A stretch of 64,000 nt of DNA, from positions 1 through 64,000 of the forward strand of contig NZ_JAMZAW010000022.1 in assembly GCF_024158745.1 (NCBI RefSeq), given 5' to 3'. Of this stretch, positions 8,094 to 16,977 are shown piece after piece. The position numbers and the translations under genes are program-made. The first letter of the stretch is position 1. Each line of letters starts with the position of its first letter. The notes beneath the pieces were generated by a model. That model saw nothing but the letters and a program-made list of their open reading frames with translations. It ran no database searches and was not told the DNA's origin. Origin of the DNA: Paenibacillus tyrphae. Lineage in GTDB: Bacteria; Bacillota; Bacilli; Paenibacillales; NBRC-103111.

Positions 8094-8170
8094 GTATTTA
8101 CACTATACAATCAAAAGACGATGTTGTACACACATTTAACAATAATTTTGTTTGTTTTTAATTATATTGT

Positions 8171-9109
8171 CTATTTTTGAACACTCTTAGGCTTAATTCG
8201 AAAATAAATCCCTACGCCGAGCATGGTTAAAAGCCCGCCGGCCGCCTGAAGCCAGGTAGGCTGTTCGTTCAATAACAGATACGCCAAAATGATCGCCAAT
8301 ACCGGTTCACCGATGACCGCCATGGACACCGTTGTCGCACTCACATAGGCCAAAAGCCAATTGAACAGCATCTGTCCCATCACGGTAGGGATCAGCGCCA
8401 GCAGCACAAAAATGCCCCAGTCCGTCAGCGTATAATCGGTAAGTGTATAATGATTGAACACATTAAACACAAACAACAGCAATGCGGCAATGATAAAAAC
8501 AAACAGGCTGTACAGCATGGACGGAATTTGTTTCATCAGCTTTTGCCCCGCCATCAAATAGAGCGAGTAACTAAGCGCTCCCGCAATCGACAGCATATCG
8601 CCGTAGAGAGCTTGCCCGGAGAAGCCGATATCCCCCCAGCCGATCAGCACCGACCCGACCAGTGCGACGATCAAGCTGGCGACGCCTTGAGCGGAAGTCC
8701 GCTCTTTAAATAAGAAGAAGGAGCCGATCATAATAAAAACGGGCTGCAGCGTCAACAATATCATGGAGCTGGCAACGGAAGTATGCTTTAGCGACTCCAT
8801 CCAGAAAAGAAAGTGCAGGCCAAGAAACAAGCCGGACACCACCAGCAGCAAGCTGCCCTTAAAGCTCCAGGAAAACCGGCCGGCTCCCGTTTGCTTCCAC
8901 GGCCTGAACGGAAGCAGCAGCACAATCGTGAACAAAAGTCGGTACATGCCCATGATCGAGGCCGGAGCTGACGACCACTTAATAAAGATGGAAGATAACG
9001 CCACGGAGAATACCCCGACAAACAGCAAGGCATACGGCGATACGGGCAGGCCGCCGCGTTTCGTCGTTACGGCCGGTTGTGACAGCGATTCTTCTAAAGA
9101 AGGAGCCAT
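8171..9109 (-). CDS. EamA-family drug/metabolite exporter coupled to the liv operon
   Basis: 312 residues with ten hydrophobic segments in two EamA repeats (about 30-160 and 170-305; GLHFLFWMESLKHTSVASSM and IGEPVLAIILAYLLLNEQP are characteristic). Its ATG overlaps the livF stop as TGATG, so it is translated from the same message and probably coupled. EamA proteins mostly export amino acids or related metabolites, so the pairing with a branched-chain amino acid importer suggests an overflow or exchange function; that is inference. Confidence 0.88.
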   Translation of the reverse strand: MAPSLEESLSQPAVTTKRGGLPVSPYALLFVGVFSVALSSIFIKWSSAPASIMGMYRLLFTIVLLLPFRPWKQTGAGRFSWSFKGSLLLVVSGLFLGLHFLFWMESLKHTSVASSMILLTLQPVFIMIGSFFLFKERTSAQGVASLIVALVGSVLIGWGDIGFSGQALYGDMLSIAGALSYSLYLMAGQKLMKQIPSMLYSLFVFIIAALLLFVFNVFNHYTLTDYTLTDWGIFVLLALIPTVMGQMLFNWLLAYVSATTVSMAVIGEPVLAIILAYLLLNEQPTWLQAAGGLLTMLGVGIYFRIKPKSVQK

Positions 9110-9831
9110 CAATGAACCCCAAGGTAAGCCTTGACCACGTTATCGTCCGCAAGCAGGTTGGCGGCGCTGTCTTCCATCGTAATGGAGCCCGTTTCCAGCA
9201 CATAGCCGCGATGCGCCAATTTGAGCGCCGCCTTCGCATTCTGCTCGACCAGCAAAATCGTCGTGCCTCGCTGTTGGTTGATCTGTTTGATGATCTTCAT
9301 AATGTCGATGACGATGATCGGGGCAAGCCCCATGGAAGGCTCGTCGAGCATCAGCAGCTTAGGCTCCGACATGAGAGCCCGGCCGATGGCCAGCATCTGC
9401 TGCTCCCCGCCGCTTAACGTTCCCGCCATTTGCTTGCGGCGCTCGGCCAGCCGGGGGAACATTTGAAAGACCATGTCCAAATTTTGCGCCAGCTTCGCCT
9501 TGTCCCTTTTCTTGATGAAAAATCCGAGCTCCAGGTTTTCCGTCACTGTGAGACCGCCGAACACCCTGCGCCCCTCCGGCACGTGCACGACGCCCATTTC
9601 TACGATCGCATGAGGTTCTTTTTTCGTCAGGTCTTCGCCCATAAAAGCAACGCTGCCTTGAGCCGGACGGATCAGCCCGGATATCGTCTTCAGAATTGTG
9701 CTTTTGCCGGCACCGTTGGCCCCGAGCAGCGCGACGATTTCACCCTGCTTCACCGTAAAATCGACACCGCGGACCGCCTGAATTTTGCCGTAAAAGGTTT
9801 CTATGCGCTTCACATCGAGAATGGTGCTCAT
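9109..9831 (-). CDS. livF: Branched-chain amino acid ABC transporter ATPase LivF
   Basis: 240 residues. One of two ATPases driving the high-affinity Leu/Ile/Val uptake system. Walker A is GANGAGKST, the signature is LSGGEQQ, Walker B is LLMLDEPS and the H-loop is in TTILLVEQN. The LivF-specific VPEGRRVFGGLTVTENL is present. Overlaps livG by 4 bp and the following EamA gene by 1 bp. Confidence 0.96.
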   Translation of the reverse strand: MSTILDVKRIETFYGKIQAVRGVDFTVKQGEIVALLGANGAGKSTILKTISGLIRPAQGSVAFMGEDLTKKEPHAIVEMGVVHVPEGRRVFGGLTVTENLELGFFIKKRDKAKLAQNLDMVFQMFPRLAERRKQMAGTLSGGEQQMLAIGRALMSEPKLLMLDEPSMGLAPIIVIDIMKIIKQINQQRGTTILLVEQNAKAALKLAHRGYVLETGSITMEDSAANLLADDNVVKAYLGVH

Positions 9832-10607
9832 CCCGCCTCATCCTCCTCTTCTTTGCCCAGATACGCTTCGATCACCCGGGGATCGTTCAGCACGTCCTGC
9901 GGCGTGCCTTCCGCCAGTTTTTGCCCGTAATTCAGCACCATAATGTGATCGGAAACTTTGTTAATCAGCCCCATATCGTGCTCGATCAAGACGACGGGAA
10001 TGCGGTAAGCTTCGCGGATTCGTCCGATCAGCCCGATCAGATCCTGCTTTTCGCTAAAGTTGAAGCCTGCCGCCGGCTCGTCCAGAAAAAGAATTTTCGG
10101 CTGGATCGCCAAGGCGCGCGCAATTTCCAGATAACGCTGGGCGCCGTAAGGCAGGTTCTTGGCAAGCCGGTCGGTGTACGCTTCAATCCCGACAAAACGG
10201 ATGCACTCCTCGGCCACCTGCCGAATCCAGGCTTCCTCCTTGCGGTGACCGGGCGTGCGCAACAGCGCTCCCACCAGCCCTTGCTTCGTTCTGGAGTGCA
10301 TACCGGCCATCACGTTCTCCAGCACGGTCAGGTTCGGAAATACGCGCAGGTTCTGAAAGGTGCGCGCCATGCCCATCGACGTAATCTGGCTCGGCTTCTT
10401 CCCGACGATATTCACGCCGTCGAATAAAATTTCGCCGCGCGTCGGCCGGTAAAAGCCCGTAATCATGTTGAACAAAGACGTTTTCCCGGCCCCGTTCGGC
10501 CCGATGACGCTCATCACGGCATTGTCCGGAATGTCAAAGCTCAGATTGTTGACGGCCGTCAATCCGCCGAATTGGAGATGCAAATTGGAAATTCGCATGT
10601 TCGCCAT
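9828..10607 (-). CDS. livG: Branched-chain amino acid ABC transporter ATPase LivG
   Basis: 259 residues. Walker A GPNGAGKTSLFN, Q-loop region MARTFQNLRVFPNLTVLENV, a slightly altered signature NLPYGAQRYLEIARAL (the Gln-type LSYGQQR is usual), Walker B ILFLDEPAAGFN and VVLIEHDM. Belongs to the cytoplasmic LivG/LivF pair; overlap with livF and 19-bp spacing from livM show a single operon. Confidence 0.96.
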   Translation of the reverse strand: MANMRISNLHLQFGGLTAVNNLSFDIPDNAVMSVIGPNGAGKTSLFNMITGFYRPTRGEILFDGVNIVGKKPSQITSMGMARTFQNLRVFPNLTVLENVMAGMHSRTKQGLVGALLRTPGHRKEEAWIRQVAEECIRFVGIEAYTDRLAKNLPYGAQRYLEIARALAIQPKILFLDEPAAGFNFSEKQDLIGLIGRIREAYRIPVVLIEHDMGLINKVSDHIMVLNYGQKLAEGTPQDVLNDPRVIEAYLGKEEEDEAG

Positions 10608-10626
10608 TTAACTCACCTCGGATTGC

Positions 10627-11631
10627 TTATTCTTTACCCCGGCTCTCGGGAACGAGTCCTTGCGGGCGGAAAATCATCAGGATCACCAGCGCGACCCCGA
10701 AGACAAGGAAACGGTAACGGTCGATATCCACATCCAAATGAATGAGCTTATTCAGATCCCGAAGCGACTCGGGAAGCACGATGACGATGATCGCGCCGAT
10801 CACGACGCCGGAAATCCGGCCCAGACCGCCCAGGATCACGGCCAGCAAAATCATGACCGACTGCATGAAGTTGAAGCTTTCGGGCGCAATTGCCGTCATT
10901 TTGACCGCAAACACCGCACCGGCCAGTCCGCCGAAAAAAGCTCCTACCGAATAAGCGGCCAGCTTGCTGCGCACCCGGTTAATGCCCATCGCTTCCGCCG
11001 CGTCCTCATCCTCCCGGATGTATGCCCAAGAGCGCCCGATTCTCGATTGCCCGAGCCGCTTGGAAGCCACGATCGCAATGACCGCCAAAATCAATATCGC
11101 CCAATAGCAGTACGTCAGGTTGTTGATCGTAATGCCCATAAAGGTCGTCGGGGCGGGAAACGGACTCAGGATGCCGTAGATCCCGGAGGCCCCGCCGGTA
11201 AATTCGAGATTTTTGGCCGATATTTTCACAATTTCGCCGAAGCCCAGCGTGACGATCGCCAAGTAGTCGCTGCGCAGCCGGAGGGTCGGAGCCCCGATAA
11301 TGAGGCCGGCCACGGCGGCGAATATCCCGCTAAGCGCAAGGGCCAGGAAAAAATTCATGTGAAACTGCGTCATGAAAATGCCCGTCGTATAGGCGCCGAC
11401 CGCAAAAAACGCGGAATACCCGAGGTCGAGCAGCCCGGCGTAGCCGACAACGACATTCAGTCCGAGCCCCAGAACGATATAGAACACGGCGAGAAAGCCG
11501 ACGTCCAGCCAATAAGGTCCGGCGAAGAAAGGGAAAAATGCCGCCAGCACCATCAGCGCCGCGAGCGCTGAGGATTTGGCATTGAGCTTCGGACGATTTA
11601 AAACAACGGTTTGCTTCGTCGCATTTTCCAT
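10627..11631 (-). CDS. livM: Branched-chain amino acid ABC transporter permease LivM
   Basis: 334 residues, eight to nine membrane segments, with the LivM signatures NVVVGYAGLLDLGYSAFFAVG and WAYIREDEDAAEAMGI (the loop that contacts the ATPases). It ends in a short basic tail. Three bp separate it from livH. Confidence 0.95.
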   Translation of the reverse strand: MENATKQTVVLNRPKLNAKSSALAALMVLAAFFPFFAGPYWLDVGFLAVFYIVLGLGLNVVVGYAGLLDLGYSAFFAVGAYTTGIFMTQFHMNFFLALALSGIFAAVAGLIIGAPTLRLRSDYLAIVTLGFGEIVKISAKNLEFTGGASGIYGILSPFPAPTTFMGITINNLTYCYWAILILAVIAIVASKRLGQSRIGRSWAYIREDEDAAEAMGINRVRSKLAAYSVGAFFGGLAGAVFAVKMTAIAPESFNFMQSVMILLAVILGGLGRISGVVIGAIIVIVLPESLRDLNKLIHLDVDIDRYRFLVFGVALVILMIFRPQGLVPESRGKE

Positions 11632-11634
11632 ACG

Positions 11635-12549
11635 CTACATCCTCTCCGTCACTTTTTGGCCTAAAATGCCTGTCGGTTTGACAACCAGCAGGGCGATGAG
11701 AATAAAGAATGCAAAGACATCTTTCCATTCGCCGCCGAATTGGTACGTGCCTACCGTCTCCAGCACGCCCAGCATCAAGCCGCCGAGCATCGCCCCGCGA
11801 ATGTTGCCGATTCCGCCGATGACGGCCGCCGTAAAGGCCTTCATGCCAAAAATAAAGCCCATCGTAAACGTAAGGCTGCCGTAATAACTCGCATTCATCA
11901 TGCCGGCGGCAGCGGCCAGGAAGGAGCCGACGAAGAACGTCAACGAAATCACTTTCGTCACGTTGATGCCGACCAGGCTGCTGGCCGTCTGATCGATCGC
12001 AATCGCCCGCATCGCCTTGCCGTAAATCGTCCGGTGGACGAACAGCTGCAAAGCAACCATTAATATCGCCGAGACGGCGATGATTCCGATCTGGGCATAC
12101 GTAATTTTCGCGCCGAGCAGCGAGAACCCGGTCGTCGGCAGCGTCACGGGCATGATATACGGCTTGGCGCCATAAGCCGCCATAATCGTATTTTCAAGCA
12201 CCAGCGACATGCCGACCGCGGTAATCAATATCGATAAACGGGGAGCCTTCAGCAGCGGCCTGTAGGCGATCCGTTCGATTCCCATCCCCAAAAATCCGGT
12301 GACGATCATGGCAATCAAAAAAGCCAATCCCATCCCCAGCAAGCTTTCCCCCGTACCGGTCAGCTTGGCCAATACCGTGTAGCCGACGAAAGCGCCGACC
12401 ATAAACAAATCGCCATGCGCAAAATTAAGCAGTTTGATGATGCCGTATACCATCGAATAACCAAGCGCGATTAAGGCATAAAAGGAACCTACGATCAAAG
12501 CGTTAATCAACTGCTGCACAAAAATGTCGGTGGTAAGATGAAATTCCAT
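11635..12549 (-). CDS. livH: Branched-chain amino acid ABC transporter permease LivH
   Basis: 304 residues from the ATG at 12549, chosen over a longer frame because AAAGGAG precedes it at good spacing. Typical LivH features: ALIALGYSMVYGIIKLLNFAHGDLFM and the coupling loop YGKAMRAIAIDQTASSLVGIN. Eight membrane segments. Follows livJ after a stem-loop. Confidence 0.95.
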   Translation of the reverse strand: MEFHLTTDIFVQQLINALIVGSFYALIALGYSMVYGIIKLLNFAHGDLFMVGAFVGYTVLAKLTGTGESLLGMGLAFLIAMIVTGFLGMGIERIAYRPLLKAPRLSILITAVGMSLVLENTIMAAYGAKPYIMPVTLPTTGFSLLGAKITYAQIGIIAVSAILMVALQLFVHRTIYGKAMRAIAIDQTASSLVGINVTKVISLTFFVGSFLAAAAGMMNASYYGSLTFTMGFIFGMKAFTAAVIGGIGNIRGAMLGGLMLGVLETVGTYQFGGEWKDVFAFFILIALLVVKPTGILGQKVTERM

Positions 12550-12574
12550 CGGACCGCTCCTTTTTGAAAAGATA

Positions 12575-12599
12575 CGCGGCACGATCTTCACATGCCGCG
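12575..12599 (-). other. Stem-loop between livJ and livH
   Basis: CGCGGCA (12575-12581) and TGCCGCG (12593-12599) form a 7-bp perfect stem with an 11-base loop and no T-run. In binding-protein operons such a stem commonly stabilises the upstream message so that the binding protein is made in excess of the permeases; that role is inferred. Confidence 0.55.
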
Positions 12600-12621
12600 C
12601 GTTGAAGTTCAAGGTTCAAGC

Positions 12622-13788
12622 TTACTTCGAAGGAGCAAATGTGCCTTCTTTGACTTGCAGTACGACAAAGTTTGACTTCGTCAACGTGCCCTGCGGAGTG
12701 AAGGAAACTTGTCCGGTGAGCGTTTTTACATCGGATTTGGCCAATGCTTCGGTAATCGCCTTTTTGTCCGTAGAGCCCGCCCGCTTGATGGCATCGGCCA
12801 TCACCTTGATTCCGTCGTATTGCAGAGCGGAGTACGGACCCGGCTCCTGGGAGAACTTGCCTTTATAATCATCGATGAACTTCTTGGCATCCGGCAGGAA
12901 TTCCGCCGTCGGACTGTTGGTGATGAACGTGCCTTCAGCCGCAGATTTACCGGCAATGTCGATCAGCATCTTGTCGTTCGCTCCGTCGCCGACTCCGATG
13001 ATGCCGGAAACGCCTTGCTGCTTGAACTGCTTGATGAACAGGCCTCCGCCCTTGTAGTACGCCGTCCAGTATGTCGCGTCGGGCTGTGCTTGCTTCAGCT
13101 TGGATACCAGCGAGGAGAAGTCCGTTTCGTCCGGGTTCACGGCGTCGAATACGACGACTTTCGCGCCCGCGCTCTCCACCTGCTTCTTCGTCACTTCCGC
13201 CAAGTCTTTGGCGAAAGCGGAGTTATCGTGAATAATCGCAATTTTTTTCGCTTGTTTTTGGTTGACCATATACTCCGTCGCCATTTGCGCCTGGTGCACC
13301 CCGGTGCCGTTGATCATGAAAATTTCCGGAAATTTCTGATCGGCGATTTTTTGCGAGTTGGCCGCCGTAATGACCGTCGGAATGCCGTTTTGATGGAACA
13401 CGCCGGTGGCCGGGATCGCGGCGCCGGAGCAATAGCCGCCGACGACGGCGGTTACGCCTTCGGATACGAGTTTGTTGGCGGCAGCCGTAGCGGTCTGCGG
13501 ATCGCAAGCGTCGTCCTGGGCGACAAGCTTGATTTTGCTGCCGTTAATCCCGCCGGCGGCGTTGATCTCGTTGGCCGCCAATTCCGCAGCCTGTTTCATG
13601 TCTTGGCCCATTTTGGCCTCGTTGCCGCTTAACGCGAACATCATCCCGATTTTAATTTCCTTGCCCGAGGCCGACCCTTCCGTCGAACCCGTCGCAGACT
13701 TCGCTGCGTCAGGATTCCCTCCGCATGCCGTAAGCGCTAACATTCCCAAGATAACGGTTGCAATTCCAATTGAAGTTTGTTTTTTCAT
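12622..13788 (-). CDS. livJ: Branched-chain amino acid binding lipoprotein
   Basis: 388 residues. Lipoprotein signal peptide ending in LALTAC-GG (lipid-modified Cys about residue 22), then a Leu/Ile/Val-binding fold: IKIGMMFALSGNEAKMGQDM, INAAGGINGSKIKLVAQDD, and AVVGGYCSGAAIPATG. It captures amino acids outside the membrane for LivHM. First gene of the leftward livJHMGF-eamA operon; the precise ligand cannot be told from the sequence. Confidence 0.93.
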   Translation of the reverse strand: MKKQTSIGIATVILGMLALTACGGNPDAAKSATGSTEGSASGKEIKIGMMFALSGNEAKMGQDMKQAAELAANEINAAGGINGSKIKLVAQDDACDPQTATAAANKLVSEGVTAVVGGYCSGAAIPATGVFHQNGIPTVITAANSQKIADQKFPEIFMINGTGVHQAQMATEYMVNQKQAKKIAIIHDNSAFAKDLAEVTKKQVESAGAKVVVFDAVNPDETDFSSLVSKLKQAQPDATYWTAYYKGGGLFIKQFKQQGVSGIIGVGDGANDKMLIDIAGKSAAEGTFITNSPTAEFLPDAKKFIDDYKGKFSQEPGPYSALQYDGIKVMADAIKRAGSTDKKAITEALAKSDVKTLTGQVSFTPQGTLTKSNFVVLQVKEGTFAPSK

Positions 13789-14407
13789 CGTTTTAGACGA
13801 CCTCCCGAGATTTTATCTTTATGAAGTAACCGCTTTCACCAAACCTTTTGCAACGAATACGCTTTTCTTTTTATTTACCGTATACTTCGTCAGGTCGGTC
13901 GTGTTCGTTTCGCGACAATTCGCGCCGCGAACGAAGCGGATAAATCAACAATGGGGCAATAACCATGAATGGACAGTTGACAGCAGCATATTCAATAGAC
14001 GGAGTGTAATGATTTCTTACGCGCATGGAGTTTCGAATCTGATGAATGGACGTTTAACTAATCTTGTTGGATCGCCGCCGTCATTCGGACGGCATGAGGA
14101 GCCTAAGCCGATGGGTTAAAGATGTGAACCGTTTACAAAAACTTGACCTTTTGTTTGTGAAAAGACATCGTTCCACAAAATGTGTTATTTTCGCCCCTTT
14201 GCAGTGTTAAATTTGTTTACACAGCCGATTATACACACGCGTTGTCCTTTTGTACATACTTTTGACAAAAAAAGTTTCGACGCTTGTTTTTATGTTCAAA
14301 AATGAACATATTAACCATGAAAAATAATCCAAAAGACCGCTTGCCTTTAGTTGTAACCGGTTGTTTTTCATGTTAAATTTAATTATAAAACTCATGCGAG
14401 GCCGCCT
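13789..14407. other. Divergent intergenic region, livJ / PAS-AAA regulator
   Basis: 619 bp, very AT-rich on its right half. It must hold promoters for both directions. I see TTGACA at 14262-14267 without a well-spaced -10, a perfect inverted repeat at 14291-14310 (listed separately), and a short frame at 14009-14119 (36 codons, GGAG upstream) that resembles nothing. No -24/-12 sigma-54 motif (TGGCAC-N5-TTGC) was found on either strand. Confidence 0.5.
14291..14310. promoter_or_regulatory. Inverted repeat, likely operator
   Basis: TATGTTCA and TGAACATA are exact inverted repeats separated by AAAA, 98 bp before the regulator gene. A Fis-type or other dimeric regulator could bind here; the adjacent regulator is the obvious candidate. 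Confidence 0.45.
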
Positions 14408-16150
14408 ATGTTCAATGCTGAACAATTACCTATTCATCGACAACTGCATATGCTTCCTCTTCATTCGACAATCGGCGAAATTTCGACACGCCTGCGTCAG
14501 GACGCCGCCGTCTGCATCCTGAAGAATAACGGCGCTTACTTGTTTACCGCCGGGGACCTCTGGCTTTTCGAGCACGGGCACGAGAACACGATCGACGAAT
14601 TGCCCGGAAGCCCGAATCTGCTATCATCCGTTCTCCCCTATTCGGAGGCTGCCGCCGGGAACTATGAAAGCTTCATGCGGCTGCCTGCCGCGACCCAGCG
14701 GCCTGTCGTCTTCCGGGAAGCGGACGGAACCGTAGTCGGCTACAGCTATATGGCCGAGCTGCTGACCTTCGTTTATAAAGAACGGGAGCGGCTTGCCTCT
14801 TACTTCTTCACGCTGGCCGAAACGGTAACCGATGCGGTCACGGTCGTCGACCAAACCGGCACGGTAATCTGCTGGAATACCGTCGCCGAAGAGACGTACG
14901 GCATCGCTAAGAAGGATATATTGGGGAGACGCATCGGCGAGCATTTCAAGCCGGAAGCGCTTATGGTGCTCCGGATGCTGGACGAAGGCCGGATGATCCG
15001 CAATACGTATCACCGACCGCGTCCCGGCAATCACGTGCTCGTTAACGCTTCTCCCGTTGTGGATTATAACGGCCATATTATCGGCGGGATTGCCACGGAG
15101 CAGGACATCACCCAATTGGTCCGTCTGAACGACGAGCTTTCTTCGACTCATATGGCGCGCTTCGACGAACAGGCGAGCCAAGAGGACCCCTTTTCCTTCA
15201 TCAAGGGCAAAGGCGAGCTCATCGGCAATGCGATCCGGTTGGCGCGAAAAGTGGCCGGGGCCGAAAATCCTTTGCTGGTCATCGGGGAAGCCGGGGTGGG
15301 CAAGGAACAGCTCGCCCAAGTGATCCATCAAGCCAGCCCGCGGGCCGACAAGCCGTTTATTACGCTGCATTGCGGTTCCGTTCCGGCCGGATTGCTGGAA
15401 ACGGAGCTTTTCGGCTTTCAGGGGGGCGCTTTCTCGGGAAATCAGACCGGCAGCGCCGGGAAATTGGAACTGGCCGATCAAGGCACGCTGTTCCTGAACG
15501 AGATCGACCGGCTGCCGCCCGACATTCAAGCGAAGCTGTCGCAGTATATTCAGACGCAAACGGTCGTCCGGACAGGAGGAACCGTGCCCACTCCGGTACA
15601 TGCCCGCATCATCGCGGCGACCGATCAGGATCTCCAGAAGATGGTCGAAAAGCAGCTGTTCCGGTCCGATCTATATTACGCGCTGAACGTCATTTCCATC
15701 GCGCTGCCTGCGCTTCGCGAACGAAAGGAAGACATCCCTTCGCTGGTTCAAACGTTCGTCAGACAATTTGCGCTGCAGTATCAAAAGCCGGTTCCGCAGC
15801 TTGATCCCGAGGTCATGCTTGCGTTCTACAATTACGATTGGCCCGGTAATATTAACGAGCTGATGAGCGTCGTGGAGCGATGCCTGATTCTCAGCGAAAA
15901 CGAACGCATTACGATGACCAATCTCCCTCCGCATTTGCAAAAGGAGCAGCCGCAGCTGGACAAGCCCAAGGCGGAGCAGCCCGACCAGCAATTGCGAATA
16001 TTGAAAACGCGGAATACCGAGGAAGAGGAAAAATCGTTAATCGAAGACGCCTTGGCCAAGACGCTCGGCAACAAGAGCGCCGCAGCCAAGCTGCTGGGCA
16101 TTTCCCGGGGAACCCTGTACAACAAAATGAAGGAGCTTCATTTGGGATAA
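14408..16150 (+). CDS. PAS-AAA+-Fis transcriptional regulator (bEBP-like, altered GAFTGA)
   Basis: 580 residues: N-terminal region of unknown type (1-125), PAS sensor domain (about 135-245), AAA+ domain (about 265-490) and a C-terminal Fis helix-turn-helix (about 545-578, SAAAKLLGISRGTLYNKMKE). Walker A reads GEAGVGKEQLAQVIH (near 293) and Walker B GTLFLNEIDRLP (near 360). The loop that contacts sigma-54 in true activators, GAFTGA, is GAFSGN here (near 340). Such changes occur in AAA+ regulators that act on sigma-70 promoters or need no sigma-54. It is divergent from livJ and presumably controls amino acid uptake or catabolism. The ATG at 14408 has only a weak GCGAGG upstream. Confidence 0.85.
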   Translation: MFNAEQLPIHRQLHMLPLHSTIGEISTRLRQDAAVCILKNNGAYLFTAGDLWLFEHGHENTIDELPGSPNLLSSVLPYSEAAAGNYESFMRLPAATQRPVVFREADGTVVGYSYMAELLTFVYKERERLASYFFTLAETVTDAVTVVDQTGTVICWNTVAEETYGIAKKDILGRRIGEHFKPEALMVLRMLDEGRMIRNTYHRPRPGNHVLVNASPVVDYNGHIIGGIATEQDITQLVRLNDELSSTHMARFDEQASQEDPFSFIKGKGELIGNAIRLARKVAGAENPLLVIGEAGVGKEQLAQVIHQASPRADKPFITLHCGSVPAGLLETELFGFQGGAFSGNQTGSAGKLELADQGTLFLNEIDRLPPDIQAKLSQYIQTQTVVRTGGTVPTPVHARIIAATDQDLQKMVEKQLFRSDLYYALNVISIALPALRERKEDIPSLVQTFVRQFALQYQKPVPQLDPEVMLAFYNYDWPGNINELMSVVERCLILSENERITMTNLPPHLQKEQPQLDKPKAEQPDQQLRILKTRNTEEEEKSLIEDALAKTLGNKSAAAKLLGISRGTLYNKMKELHLG

Positions 16151-16175
16151 CCCGGCCGTCGGCTGAAAAATAAAC

Positions 16176-16233
16176 GCGGCAACTCCGAGGGCATGACGAT
16201 GCCGCCCTGCGGGGTGCCGCTTTTGCCGTTTTT
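16176..16233 (+). terminator. Terminator of the PAS-AAA regulator
   Basis: Long hairpin with GCGGCA (16176-16181) pairing TGCCGC (16215-16220) and an inner AGGGC/GCCCT stem, followed by TTTTGCCGTTTTT. Also lies just beyond the leftward ylmE stop. Confidence 0.75.
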
Positions 16234-16236
16234 GCG

Positions 16237-16932
16237 TCAGGCTTGACCTTCCTGCTTGCACAGGACAGAGCCGAGCCTGAGCCAGGTAGCGCCTTCTTCA
16301 ATCGCGACTTCAAAATCGCCGGACATGCCCATCGACAGGTGCCGGATTTCGTATCCAAGCGCCCCCGCCTCGTTCAGCTCGTCGCGAAGCTGCCGCAGTC
16401 CGCGGAATACGGGCCGGGCCGCTTCGGCATCCCGGTCCAGCGGAGCCATCGTCATCAAGCCGACCACCTGCACGGCGTCCAGGCTGGACACCTGCCGCGC
16501 GAACGGAACAAGCTCCTCCGGCGGCAGGCCGTATTTGCTCTCCTCCCCGGACACGTTCACTTGAATGAAGCAGCGGACCGGTTCGCCTAAGGCGTCCGCT
16601 TTTCGCTGCATTTCCGTCGCCAGCGACATCCGGTCCAACGAATGGATATACGCGAACTTGCCGACGACGTCCTTCACTTTGTTTGTCTGCAGATGGCCAA
16701 TAAAATGCCAGATGCCTCGGCCTCCCAGCGCCTCCCACTTCGGCTGCGCGTGCTGCCAGCGGTTTTCGCCGATGTGCGCCATCCCGAGCTGCAGCATCTT
16801 CGACGTCAAATCGGCGGCCCCATATTTCGTAACGGCGACGATCCCGACATCCTCCCGGCGCCGCCCGGCGAGAAGGCATGCAGCCTGAATGCGGCGTTCG
16901 ACCGCGGCTAAATTAGATGATATGGTGTCCAT
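16237..16932 (-). CDS. ylmE: YggS/YlmE-family PLP homeostasis protein
   Basis: 231 residues from ATG 16932, which has GGAGGGG upstream. Small PLP-binding barrel protein: VGIVAVTKYGAADL carries the PLP lysine, and HFIGHLQTNKVK, HSLDRM, IQVNVSGEESKYG and LSMGMSGDFEVAIEEGATWLRLGS are all family motifs. It has no known catalytic activity and keeps pyridoxal phosphate pools balanced. Third gene after speA and sufS, both PLP enzymes, which suits its role. Confidence 0.92.
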   Translation of the reverse strand: MDTISSNLAAVERRIQAACLLAGRRREDVGIVAVTKYGAADLTSKMLQLGMAHIGENRWQHAQPKWEALGGRGIWHFIGHLQTNKVKDVVGKFAYIHSLDRMSLATEMQRKADALGEPVRCFIQVNVSGEESKYGLPPEELVPFARQVSSLDAVQVVGLMTMAPLDRDAEAARPVFRGLRQLRDELNEAGALGYEIRHLSMGMSGDFEVAIEEGATWLRLGSVLCKQEGQA

Positions 16933-16977
16933 CGCCCGCCCCTCCTTCTTCTTGGATTCCATCGACCGAATGCACCG

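Noticed and set aside
14009..14119. 36-codon ORF upstream of the PAS-AAA regulator
   Set aside because: Only a weak GGAG and no recognisable features; mentioned within the intergenic entry but not called a gene.
14349..14362. cre-like TGTAACCGGTTGTT
   Set aside because: The right half fails at three conserved positions.
13789..14407. Sigma-54 promoter for livJ or the regulator
   Set aside because: Searched for TGGCAC-N5-TTGC on both strands by eye; none found.
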